Below are positions 9,947-19,465 of a stretch of 64,000 nt of DNA, piece by piece. The notes under the pieces are model-generated. The model made no database searches, was not told the origin of the DNA, and was given only the letters and a program-made list of their open reading frames with translations. Position 1 is the stretch's first letter; each line of letters opens with the position of its first letter. The DNA lies in assembly GCA_002722135.1 (NCBI GenBank), contig PBKJ01000011.1, forward strand, positions 37,309-101,308. Reading direction: 5' to 3'. The translations under genes and the position numbers were made by a program. Origin of the DNA: Methanobacteriota archaeon (lineage in GTDB: Archaea; Thermoplasmatota; Poseidoniia; Poseidoniales; Poseidoniaceae).

Positions 9947-12900
9947 ATGGTGGATACCATGTCTGGACGCCGACCCCTGAGCAGCATTTCACTCGTCACC
10001 CTCCTTCTCATGTCCCTCATGGTGGGCATGGTGACGGTCCCGACCGTTTCTGCCAACAACGAGACCAAGAACGGCGTTGTGGCTGGAACGGAAACATGGT
10101 CCGGCACGCACACCTTGACCGGTGACGTCGAGGTCGCGGAAGGTGCCAAGCTGATCATCAACGCCGGCACGACCGTGAACGTGCCTGCTGGTGTGTTCAT
10201 CAACGTCAAAGGCGCCATCTGCGCGGGTGATGCGGCGTGCGGTGCAACCCAAGGGAGCCAGAGCTCTCCGGTGCGATTCTTGTGGGGTACGCCCTCCAAC
10301 TGGTCCCAGGAAGGCCGCTGCTATTTCCCGAACTCCCAAGTGCCCTTGTACAACACGGACGCCGCCTGTGGCGGTGGCGTGATCGTCCGCGACACCATTG
10401 ACGAGGCGATCACCAGCTTCAACTTCGTCCACTTCGAGAAGGCCTATGGGTTCCCAATCTACTCTGCGAACGCACAGAAGTACCTCTTTGGAGCGCTCAT
10501 CTTTGACGGTTCGAACGTGAACGCAAACGGCCTCTCGTTCTCCGACATCAACACGAGCAACGTCATCGCCGTCAACGCGGCCTCACCCATCATCACAGAC
10601 TCCGAGTTCTCCTTGGGCATCGACGAACAATCCTACAAGGCTGCGGCCATCCAAGCGTATGGTGCAGGTCTTGGCATCCTTTCGACCATGGAAGTGCGCA
10701 GCTCTTCGTTCACCGGTGACACGGAGGCCCAGTGCGGGAACCAGGGCGGCGGCTTTTCGATGATTTACACCGAGGATTCCTACATCCGACTGGACAACCT
10801 GGACATTGCCGACAACGCCTACGGTGTCTTCATGCGGGGCACCTCGGGATGGATGACGAACTCCACCGTTGAGACCCTCTGCAACGCCATCGACACCAAC
10901 TCGTTCAAGCAGACCGGTGACATTGAGCACACCCTGTACATCGACAACAACGTCATCACGACCGGTGAGGGTGCCGGCATCACCGCCTACGACGGTGCGC
11001 GCGTCTCAGCGACGGGCAACACCATCTCAGGTGCCAGCAGCGGTTCCGGCTTTGGCATCCGTTCGTCCATCGTTGAGATCTACAACAACGACATCGGTCC
11101 AATCGAGGGATACAACGGCTTGTGGATTTACGGTTCATCCGACGTCATCGCAGAGAACAACACCATCCACGACACCACCTTCGAACCTGTGGTGCTTGGC
11201 GAGTACCACTACAAGGACCAAGGCTGGAGCGTCCCCGCCCCAAGCGCCAACCGGATGTATTTCGCAAACAACATCATCGAGAACAACTCCGGGACCTGCA
11301 ACTCCAACTACATGTACGGGGGAGACTTTGCTTGCCCCGCCATTCACGTGTTCATGGCCAGCGCCACCATCGAAAACAACCGCGTCGCCAACAACATGGG
11401 CGATGCCCTGCGCGTGAACGGTGGCATCGTCAACGTCCAAGACAACGACATGGAAACCGGGGACTTCGCGGTCCGCATCTTCCAGTTCGACGACAATTAC
11501 GGCAACAAGTACGGGTCGATTGGGTACTTCTCAGGCAACACGTGGAACAACGCGACGCAGGTCTACAACGTCACCGAGTCTCGGATCACGGTGCAGTCTG
11601 AGTACATCCCCGACGTGGCGTCGGGCTACCCCGTCATGCTGGCCTGGGAGGGTGCAGAGTGCCCCTACGTGACCGACGAGTGCCTGCAACTGCCCGTGTC
11701 GGCTGAATTGCCCCCACGCGACATGCCCTTGGCCATCGAGCTGGTGTCCAACTCCACGGTGTTCTCGTACGCCGATCTCCAGAACTTCGACACGTCGAAG
11801 ATCTTCGTTCAGAACCAAAACTCCGAGTGGGGCACGCAGGTTCGACAAGGTGAATTGGTCCGGTACCAGGTCAAGGCAGCAGGTTCGAACGTGGCCGACG
11901 CCACCGTGGTCATCCGCGATTCTGTGGGCCTGCCCCTCTACGAACTGGAAACCGATGCCTTCGGCTTCACCGACTTTGTCTCGCTGCCCAGCGATTTCCT
12001 CATCGATCGCAACTGGAACCACGTCGTCGGTGACACGGCCGTTGACGTCCCCGGGACGCCAGAAGTCGAAGCCATCGACGAAAACTCCTGTGCGGACGGC
12101 TACGACAACGACGGCGATACGAAGGTCGACACGGCAGACGAGGATTGTGCCAACGGCCGTGAACAGGCCTTCTACACGGTCGAGGCCTACAAGTTCGGCA
12201 AGGGCGAGAAGACCTTCTCGTTCACGTTGACCGGCGGGATTGACGACATCATCAACCTCGACAACTTGCGGCCGAGCGTCGTGGTGGACCAACTTGACGG
12301 TTCGTCGTTTGCCACCACGGTCACCTTGACGGGAGCCGCATGGGACGGCATCGCCGGAAGCGGCAGTCCCGGCGAATACGCACTGGATCAAATCGCCTAC
12401 GAGAAGCAATTCGGCATCGTGAAGCGCGTCGAGGTTCAGCCGCCCGGCAGCCAATCCTGGTATTCCGCAACCGACACTTCTGGGGCGAACGGCGAAATCA
12501 CCCGCGACAACCACCCGTTCAAGACCTGGTCCTTCGAATGGGACCTCTCCGGTCACCCCGAGGGTGAGAGCGACGTGACCTTCCGCGTTCGCGCCTTTGA
12601 CGGGCTGGACACTTCCCCGCAAGAGACCCGGAAGTACAAGCTCAACCTCGTGCCTCCAACCCTCATCCTCAACGAACCGCTGGACGGTTCCACCCATAGG
12701 AACGGCAAGGTGCTCTTCACCGGAACCGCCTCCGACCCTTACGTGGGCGTTCAGGGTTCGGACATCCAGCAGATCTGGTTCAACATCACCGGTCCCAACG
12801 ATTACTTCTCGCACCTCTACACCCAGGGCCAGACCGCTTGGGAATACCAGTGGAACTTCGAAGACCTGCCCAGCGGTGAGTACACCTTCGAGGTCTGGGC

Positions 12901-14287
12901 CGCGGATTCCGACTTCTGCATCGACTGGCCTGACGGCTGCAACGTGGAGCGTCGCACCCTCATCATCGAGAACGACAACACACCACCCTTCGTGACCGTC
13001 GACGCCTACACGGCCGATGGTGAGTTGGTGATCGACGGCGGCATCCTCCGCGCCAGCGAGGACTCCTACCTCCAAGGTGGTGCGTTGGACAACGACGGCC
13101 AGGTGACCCGTGTTGAAGTGCAAGTCCTGGACCTTGCGTCAAGCATCCTGATGTCCGATGAGGAACTCATCGTCACGCAATTCCTTTCCAACGGCGCATG
13201 GCAGGTGACGTGGGACACTTCGGACTACATCCACGACCAGCAGTACGAGATCATCGTGCGTGCCTACGACGGCGAGGATTACTCCGATGAAGTGCGCCGG
13301 CGCATCCGGATCGATAACCCGGTGGACCGCGAAAACAACGCACCGACCTTCAACGGGCTCGAATGGCCGCAGACGTTGACCATCTTCTGCGACAAGAACT
13401 CGAACAGCATCGACCGCTGTGGCGCCGGCGAGAGCATCGACCTTGCGGCGTTCTTCAGTGACGCGGACGTGGATTCGACCTTCCTCATCTACGACGTCTT
13501 TGACGACCCTGCCACCTTCGAGGACGACGACTACCCTGCGTACATCACCATCAACTCGCGTGGTGTGGCCACCTACAATCCGATGGACGGCATGGCTCAA
13601 ACCACGACCGAAATCAGCGAATGGTCGCTCGAACAAGTGATGTTTGAGGCCCAGGACGAATACGGCTCTGTGGCCTATTCCTTCCGCGTGAACTTCCTCG
13701 TCCGTGCCGTCGAGTTCGACGTGCAGAAGATCAGCAACGAAGAATACCTCGACACCGACGTGCCCGCGACCTTCTCAGGAACCGGTCTTCCCGGATCGAC
13801 GGTTTCGGTGCGCACTGAAGCCGGTGGTATCCGCTTGAACTCCACGCGCGTGCTCTCGGACGGCACGTGGACCATGGACGTCACGTTGACGCAGCTCAAC
13901 AGCGACCAGGCCACGCAGATTTACTTCGAAATGGACGGTCAAGACAGCAGCTCGCAGTACACCATCACGCCCGCTTCCGCGGCTCAAGGCGGTCTCTCGA
14001 TGATCTGGATCATCGTGGGTGCCCTGTTGGCCGTGGTGGTCCTCGCTGGTGTCGTCTTGACCTTCTTCGTGGAATACGAGGAGTTCGAGGAAGAAGCCGA
14101 TGCCGCAACGGCACAGGTGGAGGAAGACCCCTACGCGTGGGCCAAGAAGGCGGCGCCTGAGATTCCCGCCCAGCAGGCGGCTCAAGCAGCAGCGCCCGCA
14201 GCGAGTTCCCAACACCCAGGTTGGCTTTGGGATGCGGCAACGAATCAGTGGGTCCCGGACCCCGATTACGTGCCGTCCACCGAGTGA
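9947..14287 (+). CDS. Secreted, TM-anchored surface protein: right-handed beta-helix region plus Ig/PKD-like domains
   Basis: Signal peptide (SLVTLLLMSLMVGMVTVPTVSA), repeated N-rich NNxI/ENNTI-type rungs, C-terminal TM (MIWIIVGALLAVVVLAGVVLTFF) and tail PGWLWDAATNQWVPDPDYVP. Confidence 0.8.
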   Translation: MVDTMSGRRPLSSISLVTLLLMSLMVGMVTVPTVSANNETKNGVVAGTETWSGTHTLTGDVEVAEGAKLIINAGTTVNVPAGVFINVKGAICAGDAACGATQGSQSSPVRFLWGTPSNWSQEGRCYFPNSQVPLYNTDAACGGGVIVRDTIDEAITSFNFVHFEKAYGFPIYSANAQKYLFGALIFDGSNVNANGLSFSDINTSNVIAVNAASPIITDSEFSLGIDEQSYKAAAIQAYGAGLGILSTMEVRSSSFTGDTEAQCGNQGGGFSMIYTEDSYIRLDNLDIADNAYGVFMRGTSGWMTNSTVETLCNAIDTNSFKQTGDIEHTLYIDNNVITTGEGAGITAYDGARVSATGNTISGASSGSGFGIRSSIVEIYNNDIGPIEGYNGLWIYGSSDVIAENNTIHDTTFEPVVLGEYHYKDQGWSVPAPSANRMYFANNIIENNSGTCNSNYMYGGDFACPAIHVFMASATIENNRVANNMGDALRVNGGIVNVQDNDMETGDFAVRIFQFDDNYGNKYGSIGYFSGNTWNNATQVYNVTESRITVQSEYIPDVASGYPVMLAWEGAECPYVTDECLQLPVSAELPPRDMPLAIELVSNSTVFSYADLQNFDTSKIFVQNQNSEWGTQVRQGELVRYQVKAAGSNVADATVVIRDSVGLPLYELETDAFGFTDFVSLPSDFLIDRNWNHVVGDTAVDVPGTPEVEAIDENSCADGYDNDGDTKVDTADEDCANGREQAFYTVEAYKFGKGEKTFSFTLTGGIDDIINLDNLRPSVVVDQLDGSSFATTVTLTGAAWDGIAGSGSPGEYALDQIAYEKQFGIVKRVEVQPPGSQSWYSATDTSGANGEITRDNHPFKTWSFEWDLSGHPEGESDVTFRVRAFDGLDTSPQETRKYKLNLVPPTLILNEPLDGSTHRNGKVLFTGTASDPYVGVQGSDIQQIWFNITGPNDYFSHLYTQGQTAWEYQWNFEDLPSGEYTFEVWAADSDFCIDWPDGCNVERRTLIIENDNTPPFVTVDAYTADGELVIDGGILRASEDSYLQGGALDNDGQVTRVEVQVLDLASSILMSDEELIVTQFLSNGAWQVTWDTSDYIHDQQYEIIVRAYDGEDYSDEVRRRIRIDNPVDRENNAPTFNGLEWPQTLTIFCDKNSNSIDRCGAGESIDLAAFFSDADVDSTFLIYDVFDDPATFEDDDYPAYITINSRGVATYNPMDGMAQTTTEISEWSLEQVMFEAQDEYGSVAYSFRVNFLVRAVEFDVQKISNEEYLDTDVPATFSGTGLPGSTVSVRTEAGGIRLNSTRVLSDGTWTMDVTLTQLNSDQATQIYFEMDGQDSSSQYTITPASAAQGGLSMIWIIVGALLAVVVLAGVVLTFFVEYEEFEEEADAATAQVEEDPYAWAKKAAPEIPAQQAAQAAAPAASSQHPGWLWDAATNQWVPDPDYVPSTE

Positions 14288-14296
14288 GGGCGAACC

Positions 14297-16825
14297 TTGA
14301 GCGGCAATCCGAAGCCGGGGGTGCAGGAGCGCATCCTGCTCCACCTGAGGGACTACGTGGACTACAAGTCGAGCGTTGAAGTGCCCTTCGCGCTGTCGCA
14401 AATGGGCATCGCCAACGCCGTGGCCATCGCTCGGTCAAACGTTCCTCGTGCCATCGCTTCGCTCAAGGATTCTGGGCTGCTGGTCGAGCGGCAGGCGCAC
14501 GTGTCCGGCGTGGCCAGAAAGCGCAAGGCGTACTTTCTGACCGATGGTGGCATCACCACCGCCGAGGAGACGTGGCAGCGTCTGCGTGAACACCCCGTGC
14601 ATTGCCTCCTCGAGGACGGCTCATCGAAGCGCAGCGACCTCGGATCTGTGCACGAAGTGCTCCCCTTCCCCATGCGTCCGGTGGACGTCATCCGCTACAT
14701 GGACGACAACGGGGTGTTGGACGTCCGCGGACTCTCGCCGGATCTGGTGGACCGCGACCTCTCCAAGCACGTGGAAAAGCAGTTGGTCACGTCGTTGGCT
14801 GACCTTCCGCGCGTCAGGAAATTCTACGGTCGCGAGCGCGAACTGGATCACATCGTCAGCCTGCTTGATGCACGGGCCACGACCCTCCTTGTTCCCGGGA
14901 TTGCCGGAATCGGCAAGACCACCGTGGCTGGGAAGTTGGTCGAGCGCTTCACACATCGTCGGAACATCCTCTACCACCGTTGTCAGGACTGGGAAAGCGC
15001 GCGTGCCTGCTTGGAATCCGTGGCCGAGTGGTTGGCGAACATGGGGGATGCCTCGTTCTCCGATTACCTTGCTGCGACCCCGGTGCCGCAGCCTTCCGAC
15101 GCTGCCCGGCTCATTGCTGATGCCCTCTCAGGTACACCGTCGTTGCTGATCATGGACGACTACCACAAGGTCTCCGACGCGGTGCTCCACCAAACCGTCC
15201 AAGCATTGGCCCTCAACCTCATCGAAGCGGAAGATTTGGTCGGTTTGGTGCTGTTCTCTCGTTCCTTCAAACCCGTCGTGGCTGCGAAGGACGCAGAAGG
15301 AAGGATTTCCAGTTTCGTGTTGCCGCTTGACGGGCTTGATCCCGATGCCACGCGACAGCTGCTCAGCAGTTTCGAGGACCTCTCTGATGAACAGTGGCTC
15401 CACATCCACGGCTTGTCACGAGGGCATCCGTTGGTGCTTGAATTGATCAACCGCGGGGCATCAGCGGGCGCATACCACGAGTCGCTTGAGGCCTATGTGT
15501 CGGTGGAGATTTTCTCCAAGCTTAGCGCGGAGGAAAAGCGCGTTCTCTCCGCCTTGTCCGTGTTTAGGGAATCCGTGTCGCTTGACGCCCTCGGTCAGCA
15601 GGACCTTGATCTCGACGTGCTTGACTCTCTGGTCGATCAGGGCCTGGCTCGGCAGGCGGACAGCAACACGTTTGACGTGCACGATCTCATCCGCGAATTC
15701 CTTCTGCGAAGCCTCGACGAGCAGCAGCGTCAGGACCTTCACCGTCGCTGCATCGCGTGGTACGCCGAGCACCACGCCACCGCCGAACAACTCGTGGAGT
15801 ACATTCACCACCTCATCGCGTGCGATGAAATCGAGGATGCGGTCAACTTGTTGACCAACGAGGGTCGTGGGTTGGTCAGCAAGGGGCACATGGAAGTCCT
15901 CACTCTGCTCGAACGCGTTCCCTTCGAGAACCTCGCAGACTCGGATGGCGCAAGGTTGCACCAACTCTCTGGCGAAGTCTTGGCGCTCCAAGGACGGCTC
16001 GAGGATGCGCATCTTGCGCTGGCCTCCGCGCTGGAGGGTGCACTCAACGCCAAGGACAGGCGCACGGCATCGGAAGTCCGCTCCACCTTGGCGGACGTCG
16101 CGCTGAAGCAAGGTCGCCCGGACGAGGCCCTCGATCTCCACAGAGAGGCGCTCGAGGGTTTCATTGCCATGGAAGACGAGCAAGGCGCCACCCGGACCTA
16201 CAACAACATGGGCTACCTCTTGCGCAGGAAAAACGACCAGAAGGCAGCACTCGAAGCGTATGCACAGGTCGAGACCATCCTCTCAACCACGTCATCTCCC
16301 GACGAATTGGTTGGCTCACGCATCAGTCTGGCTCGGGCCTTTCTCGATCTTGGTGAAGTTGACCGAGCGCGTGATCACGCCATCACTGCGTTTGAGCGCA
16401 CGGACGGTGGCGAGGAGCGCATGCTCCACGCTCGCGCCCAGGCGGTTCTCGGCCGCTACTATGCCAAGATGAAGGACACCGAACTGGCCTTGCACCATTA
16501 CTCGAGCGCCGTCGAAGCGCTTGCACAAGGCGGCGATGTTCTGGCGACCGTGGAAATCAGCATCCTCCTTGGAGAAGTGCACGAAGACGGTGGGCGCGTC
16601 GAGGAGGCCACCGAGCAGTACCGCCAAGCCCTCGTCATTGCAGAGGCGAACGACCTTCGCATGCAAATCGGCGAGTTGTTGTCCAAATTGGGAGGCGTGA
16701 CCCCGGACAAGCAGCGACGGATGGAATACCTCCAACGTGCGCTGACGGTCTTCCGCGAATTGGGTGCGAAATCACGGATGCGCGACGTGCAAGCACAAGT
16801 TCACGCCGCGGTCATGAACCGTTGA
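14297..16825 (+). CDS. STAND-type NTPase: N-terminal winged helix, NTPase domain, C-terminal TPR-like repeats (TTG start)
   Basis: Walker A GIAGIGKTT (14897-14923), Walker B-like LLIMDD; MarR-like wHTH at N-terminus; TPR-like helices (e.g. TYNNMGYLLRRKNDQKAALEAYAQ). Confidence 0.8.
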   Translation: MSGNPKPGVQERILLHLRDYVDYKSSVEVPFALSQMGIANAVAIARSNVPRAIASLKDSGLLVERQAHVSGVARKRKAYFLTDGGITTAEETWQRLREHPVHCLLEDGSSKRSDLGSVHEVLPFPMRPVDVIRYMDDNGVLDVRGLSPDLVDRDLSKHVEKQLVTSLADLPRVRKFYGRERELDHIVSLLDARATTLLVPGIAGIGKTTVAGKLVERFTHRRNILYHRCQDWESARACLESVAEWLANMGDASFSDYLAATPVPQPSDAARLIADALSGTPSLLIMDDYHKVSDAVLHQTVQALALNLIEAEDLVGLVLFSRSFKPVVAAKDAEGRISSFVLPLDGLDPDATRQLLSSFEDLSDEQWLHIHGLSRGHPLVLELINRGASAGAYHESLEAYVSVEIFSKLSAEEKRVLSALSVFRESVSLDALGQQDLDLDVLDSLVDQGLARQADSNTFDVHDLIREFLLRSLDEQQRQDLHRRCIAWYAEHHATAEQLVEYIHHLIACDEIEDAVNLLTNEGRGLVSKGHMEVLTLLERVPFENLADSDGARLHQLSGEVLALQGRLEDAHLALASALEGALNAKDRRTASEVRSTLADVALKQGRPDEALDLHREALEGFIAMEDEQGATRTYNNMGYLLRRKNDQKAALEAYAQVETILSTTSSPDELVGSRISLARAFLDLGEVDRARDHAITAFERTDGGEERMLHARAQAVLGRYYAKMKDTELALHHYSSAVEALAQGGDVLATVEISILLGEVHEDGGRVEEATEQYRQALVIAEANDLRMQIGELLSKLGGVTPDKQRRMEYLQRALTVFRELGAKSRMRDVQAQVHAAVMNR

Positions 16826-17294
16826 GCGTGTCCAGCGGTGGAATGAGCGCGATGCGCGTGACCCCTTGGTCGTAGATGACCCAGATGGCTTGAACGCCAG
16901 CAAGCACCACCTCACCTTCGTGGGTGGCGGGTCCAAGACCCGAGAGGTCCACCGCTGAATCAAGGTCGCCACCGGTGTGGTCCAAGCGAAGTTCGTCTTG
17001 GCTCAGCACGAGGGTCATCGTGGTTTCATCCGCCTCTGAGGGCCGCCATTCCACTCGTTCGACGTATCGAAGATCAGCGTCCAATCGCGCTGCATCGTCG
17101 GCCCGCTCCACCGCTTCTGCGACATCGTCGAGGTTGGCTTGGATGGCCGTGGCGTTCCAACGCTCCCGCGTGGCGGTTTCGATTCCGTAGGCCCAGACGC
17201 CGAACATCGAGAGGAGCACCACGCCGAGCAGGAAGGTGAAGACGTACCCCAACTCGGTGGCCGCAGCCCCCTCGTCATGTCGGCTCCGCCTCAC
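16812..17294 (-). CDS. Pilin-like/TadE-like protein with N-terminal hydrophobic helix
   Basis: DEGAAATELGYVFTFLLGVVLLSMFGVWAYGIE. The GTG start at 17294 overlaps the upstream TGA (GTGA), so the longer listed ORF (to 17372) is not preferred. Confidence 0.65.
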   Translation of the reverse strand: MRRSRHDEGAAATELGYVFTFLLGVVLLSMFGVWAYGIETATRERWNATAIQANLDDVAEAVERADDAARLDADLRYVERVEWRPSEADETTMTLVLSQDELRLDHTGGDLDSAVDLSGLGPATHEGEVVLAGVQAIWVIYDQGVTRIALIPPLDTLNGS

Positions 17295-19465
17295 AGGTTC
17301 ACCTCGCGCATGCTGACGTCCAAATGAGCGATCTGGAGGGAGAACTGAATCGCCTCTCCCCCGGTGTGCCACACGGATTCGGTGGTGCCCATGGCGGGAT
17401 CAGGGACCCAACCGACGTAATCGGTCAGCAGATCCAGCCGTCCGGGGTACACGGTCCAATCTGCGCTGCCTTCGAGCGCATAGGAGCCGACCTCAGCGAC
17501 CGCCCCACCGTAGGGGCCCGTCCAGCCGCGGCGCACTTCAAAGGCTTGAGCTGAGGCCATGACGTCCCTTGATTGCAGGGTCATCGTCAGGTCCACGGCA
17601 CCTGCACCCTGTGGGCTGTTGACGCTTGGGTGCATGGCGGGGATCGTCGCGGCAAACCTCGGACCCGGTCCGCCGCGATCGGTCGGCGCCCGCAGCACAA
17701 GCGGGTCGAATTCCGGATGGTTGGTCATGACCGCTCCTCCAGCGTAGGCCACTTCCATGCCAAGGATGGAGGATTGGAACGCGTATTGGAGCCTGGAAAG
17801 ATGGACGGCATAGACGCTTCCGATGGGGTGGAGTTCGTCACCTTCGACGAGGCCATAGACGCGCATCTCGAGTCCTGAAGGGTGGGCGCCACTGCGCCAA
17901 GCGGCGGCTTGGTCCTGCGGTTCAAAGCCGACGGTTTGGCTCCAAGGCAGGTCAAGCCTGACCCAGCCGCTCGCTTCGATCCCGACAGCAAGGCAGCGCG
18001 CTTCACCGTCGTGCAAACCGATGGCAGCACCGTGCTCACCGACAATTTCCGTCACGCGGATGCCGTCCCCGGTGGCGTTGATCCTGCTCTCAGCGATGGA
18101 CGCGAGGGTGTGCGTGGTGTTGGCCTCGACGTCGAGCGTGGTGTTGGTGTTGTCGACCAGGACGGTGCTCTGGACGCCTGAAAGCACGATGTCATGGTGC
18201 GTGAATGCGCCATCGTTTACGTCGAAGGCGAGTCCGGACGGCCCACCGGTGTCGCTTGCAGGCAACATCCGGACACCGTCCGCGGTCCCGTTCCCCGCCA
18301 CCCATGTCGCGGCGATGCGAGCGTTTGACGAAAGCCAAGCGGGGCCTTGTGCTCCAGTTGGGGGCCAATCGACCTCCACATGGCCTCCTGGTGCGATGGT
18401 CCGTCCATCGCCTCGCCACGTCACGGTGGTCGAGCTTTGCCCGGGGTTGGTCAGGATCAGCTGTCCTTCAGCGTCTGGGGGAAGGAAACTCGTGCTCATC
18501 ATTGGCCCACGGTACGCGTTCAACACCGCTCGCCCGTGACCTTCGAGGTGGCTCATGTGCACCATCATGTCTGCTGGGGCACTGCTCGTCACGTGCAACA
18601 AGGCGGCGGAACTGAGGTTCACGTCGAAGCTTGCGCCGTGCGCCACTTGGGCTTGCGCCGTGTCGTCCATGATCACGCGACCCTGCTGGTCGGTCACGGT
18701 CCAGTCGACCATCGCTCGGTCAGCCGAAGTCATGTGCACCTGATGAACGCCGCTGGGGAGTGGCACGGTCCAAGCGCGCCCTGTGCCATCGATTGGGTCC
18801 TCATCGCTGGGTGGGACCAGCACGGCACCGCCGTCGCCACGGAGGTACACCACGGTTAACGCGGCTTCAGCGGTCAGGCCAGCGGGTGCAGGGTCGAGGC
18901 GCACCACGTCTCCCGCGCGCAAGGCAAGGTCTTCGCCGCCATCGGCAGGGCTGACCTTCACCGGTCCCAAGGTTTCCGCCACGCCAGGCGTGACGCTGAG
19001 CACCATGGATTCGGCCCACGAAGGTGTGGTGTAATGGAGGGGCCGATCCGCGCCAAGCCGCAGGTCGTCAAGGCACACTGCGGTCGTTTCTGACTCGGGA
19101 TGGCGGACGTCGAATTCCCCATCGAAGTCGAGCAAGCCTCGCGAACGCAGGGTGTGGGATTCGGCCCAAGTGGCGGCATACCACATGCCACTCGCGGTTT
19201 CGTCCCATCGCAGTTCTCCGTCAATGGGCCGGATTTCGACGTGCGCAACATCGCCGGGCATGCCCGTCTCGGACAAGGCATCGGCCCGCTGGGCCAGGAG
19301 CCCCATTTGCGAGGCCATGTCGTTGCGTTCTATCGAGCCCTGCATCTCCATGATGACCGGCATCATGGAGGCCATCATCATCCCGATGATGGTGACCACG
19401 CCACCAAAGAGGAGCACGGTCGCGACGGTCGAGGAGACCGCCTCGTCTTCGCGTTGGAGGTTCAT
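17291..19465 (-). CDS. Archaeal type IV pilin/archaellin-like large surface protein
   Basis: N-terminus MNLQREDEAVSSTVATVLLFGGVVTIIGMMMASMMP resembles a class III signal peptide/pilin helix followed by a large beta-rich domain. Confidence 0.65.
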   Translation of the reverse strand: MNLQREDEAVSSTVATVLLFGGVVTIIGMMMASMMPVIMEMQGSIERNDMASQMGLLAQRADALSETGMPGDVAHVEIRPIDGELRWDETASGMWYAATWAESHTLRSRGLLDFDGEFDVRHPESETTAVCLDDLRLGADRPLHYTTPSWAESMVLSVTPGVAETLGPVKVSPADGGEDLALRAGDVVRLDPAPAGLTAEAALTVVYLRGDGGAVLVPPSDEDPIDGTGRAWTVPLPSGVHQVHMTSADRAMVDWTVTDQQGRVIMDDTAQAQVAHGASFDVNLSSAALLHVTSSAPADMMVHMSHLEGHGRAVLNAYRGPMMSTSFLPPDAEGQLILTNPGQSSTTVTWRGDGRTIAPGGHVEVDWPPTGAQGPAWLSSNARIAATWVAGNGTADGVRMLPASDTGGPSGLAFDVNDGAFTHHDIVLSGVQSTVLVDNTNTTLDVEANTTHTLASIAESRINATGDGIRVTEIVGEHGAAIGLHDGEARCLAVGIEASGWVRLDLPWSQTVGFEPQDQAAAWRSGAHPSGLEMRVYGLVEGDELHPIGSVYAVHLSRLQYAFQSSILGMEVAYAGGAVMTNHPEFDPLVLRAPTDRGGPGPRFAATIPAMHPSVNSPQGAGAVDLTMTLQSRDVMASAQAFEVRRGWTGPYGGAVAEVGSYALEGSADWTVYPGRLDLLTDYVGWVPDPAMGTTESVWHTGGEAIQFSLQIAHLDVSMREVNL

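Noticed and set aside
14297-16825. Calling the STAND gene a proven antiphage (Avs-like) system
   Set aside because: No sensor or effector domain such as nuclease, TIR or protease is visible; the wHTH suggests a transcription regulator. Kept only as a hypothesis.
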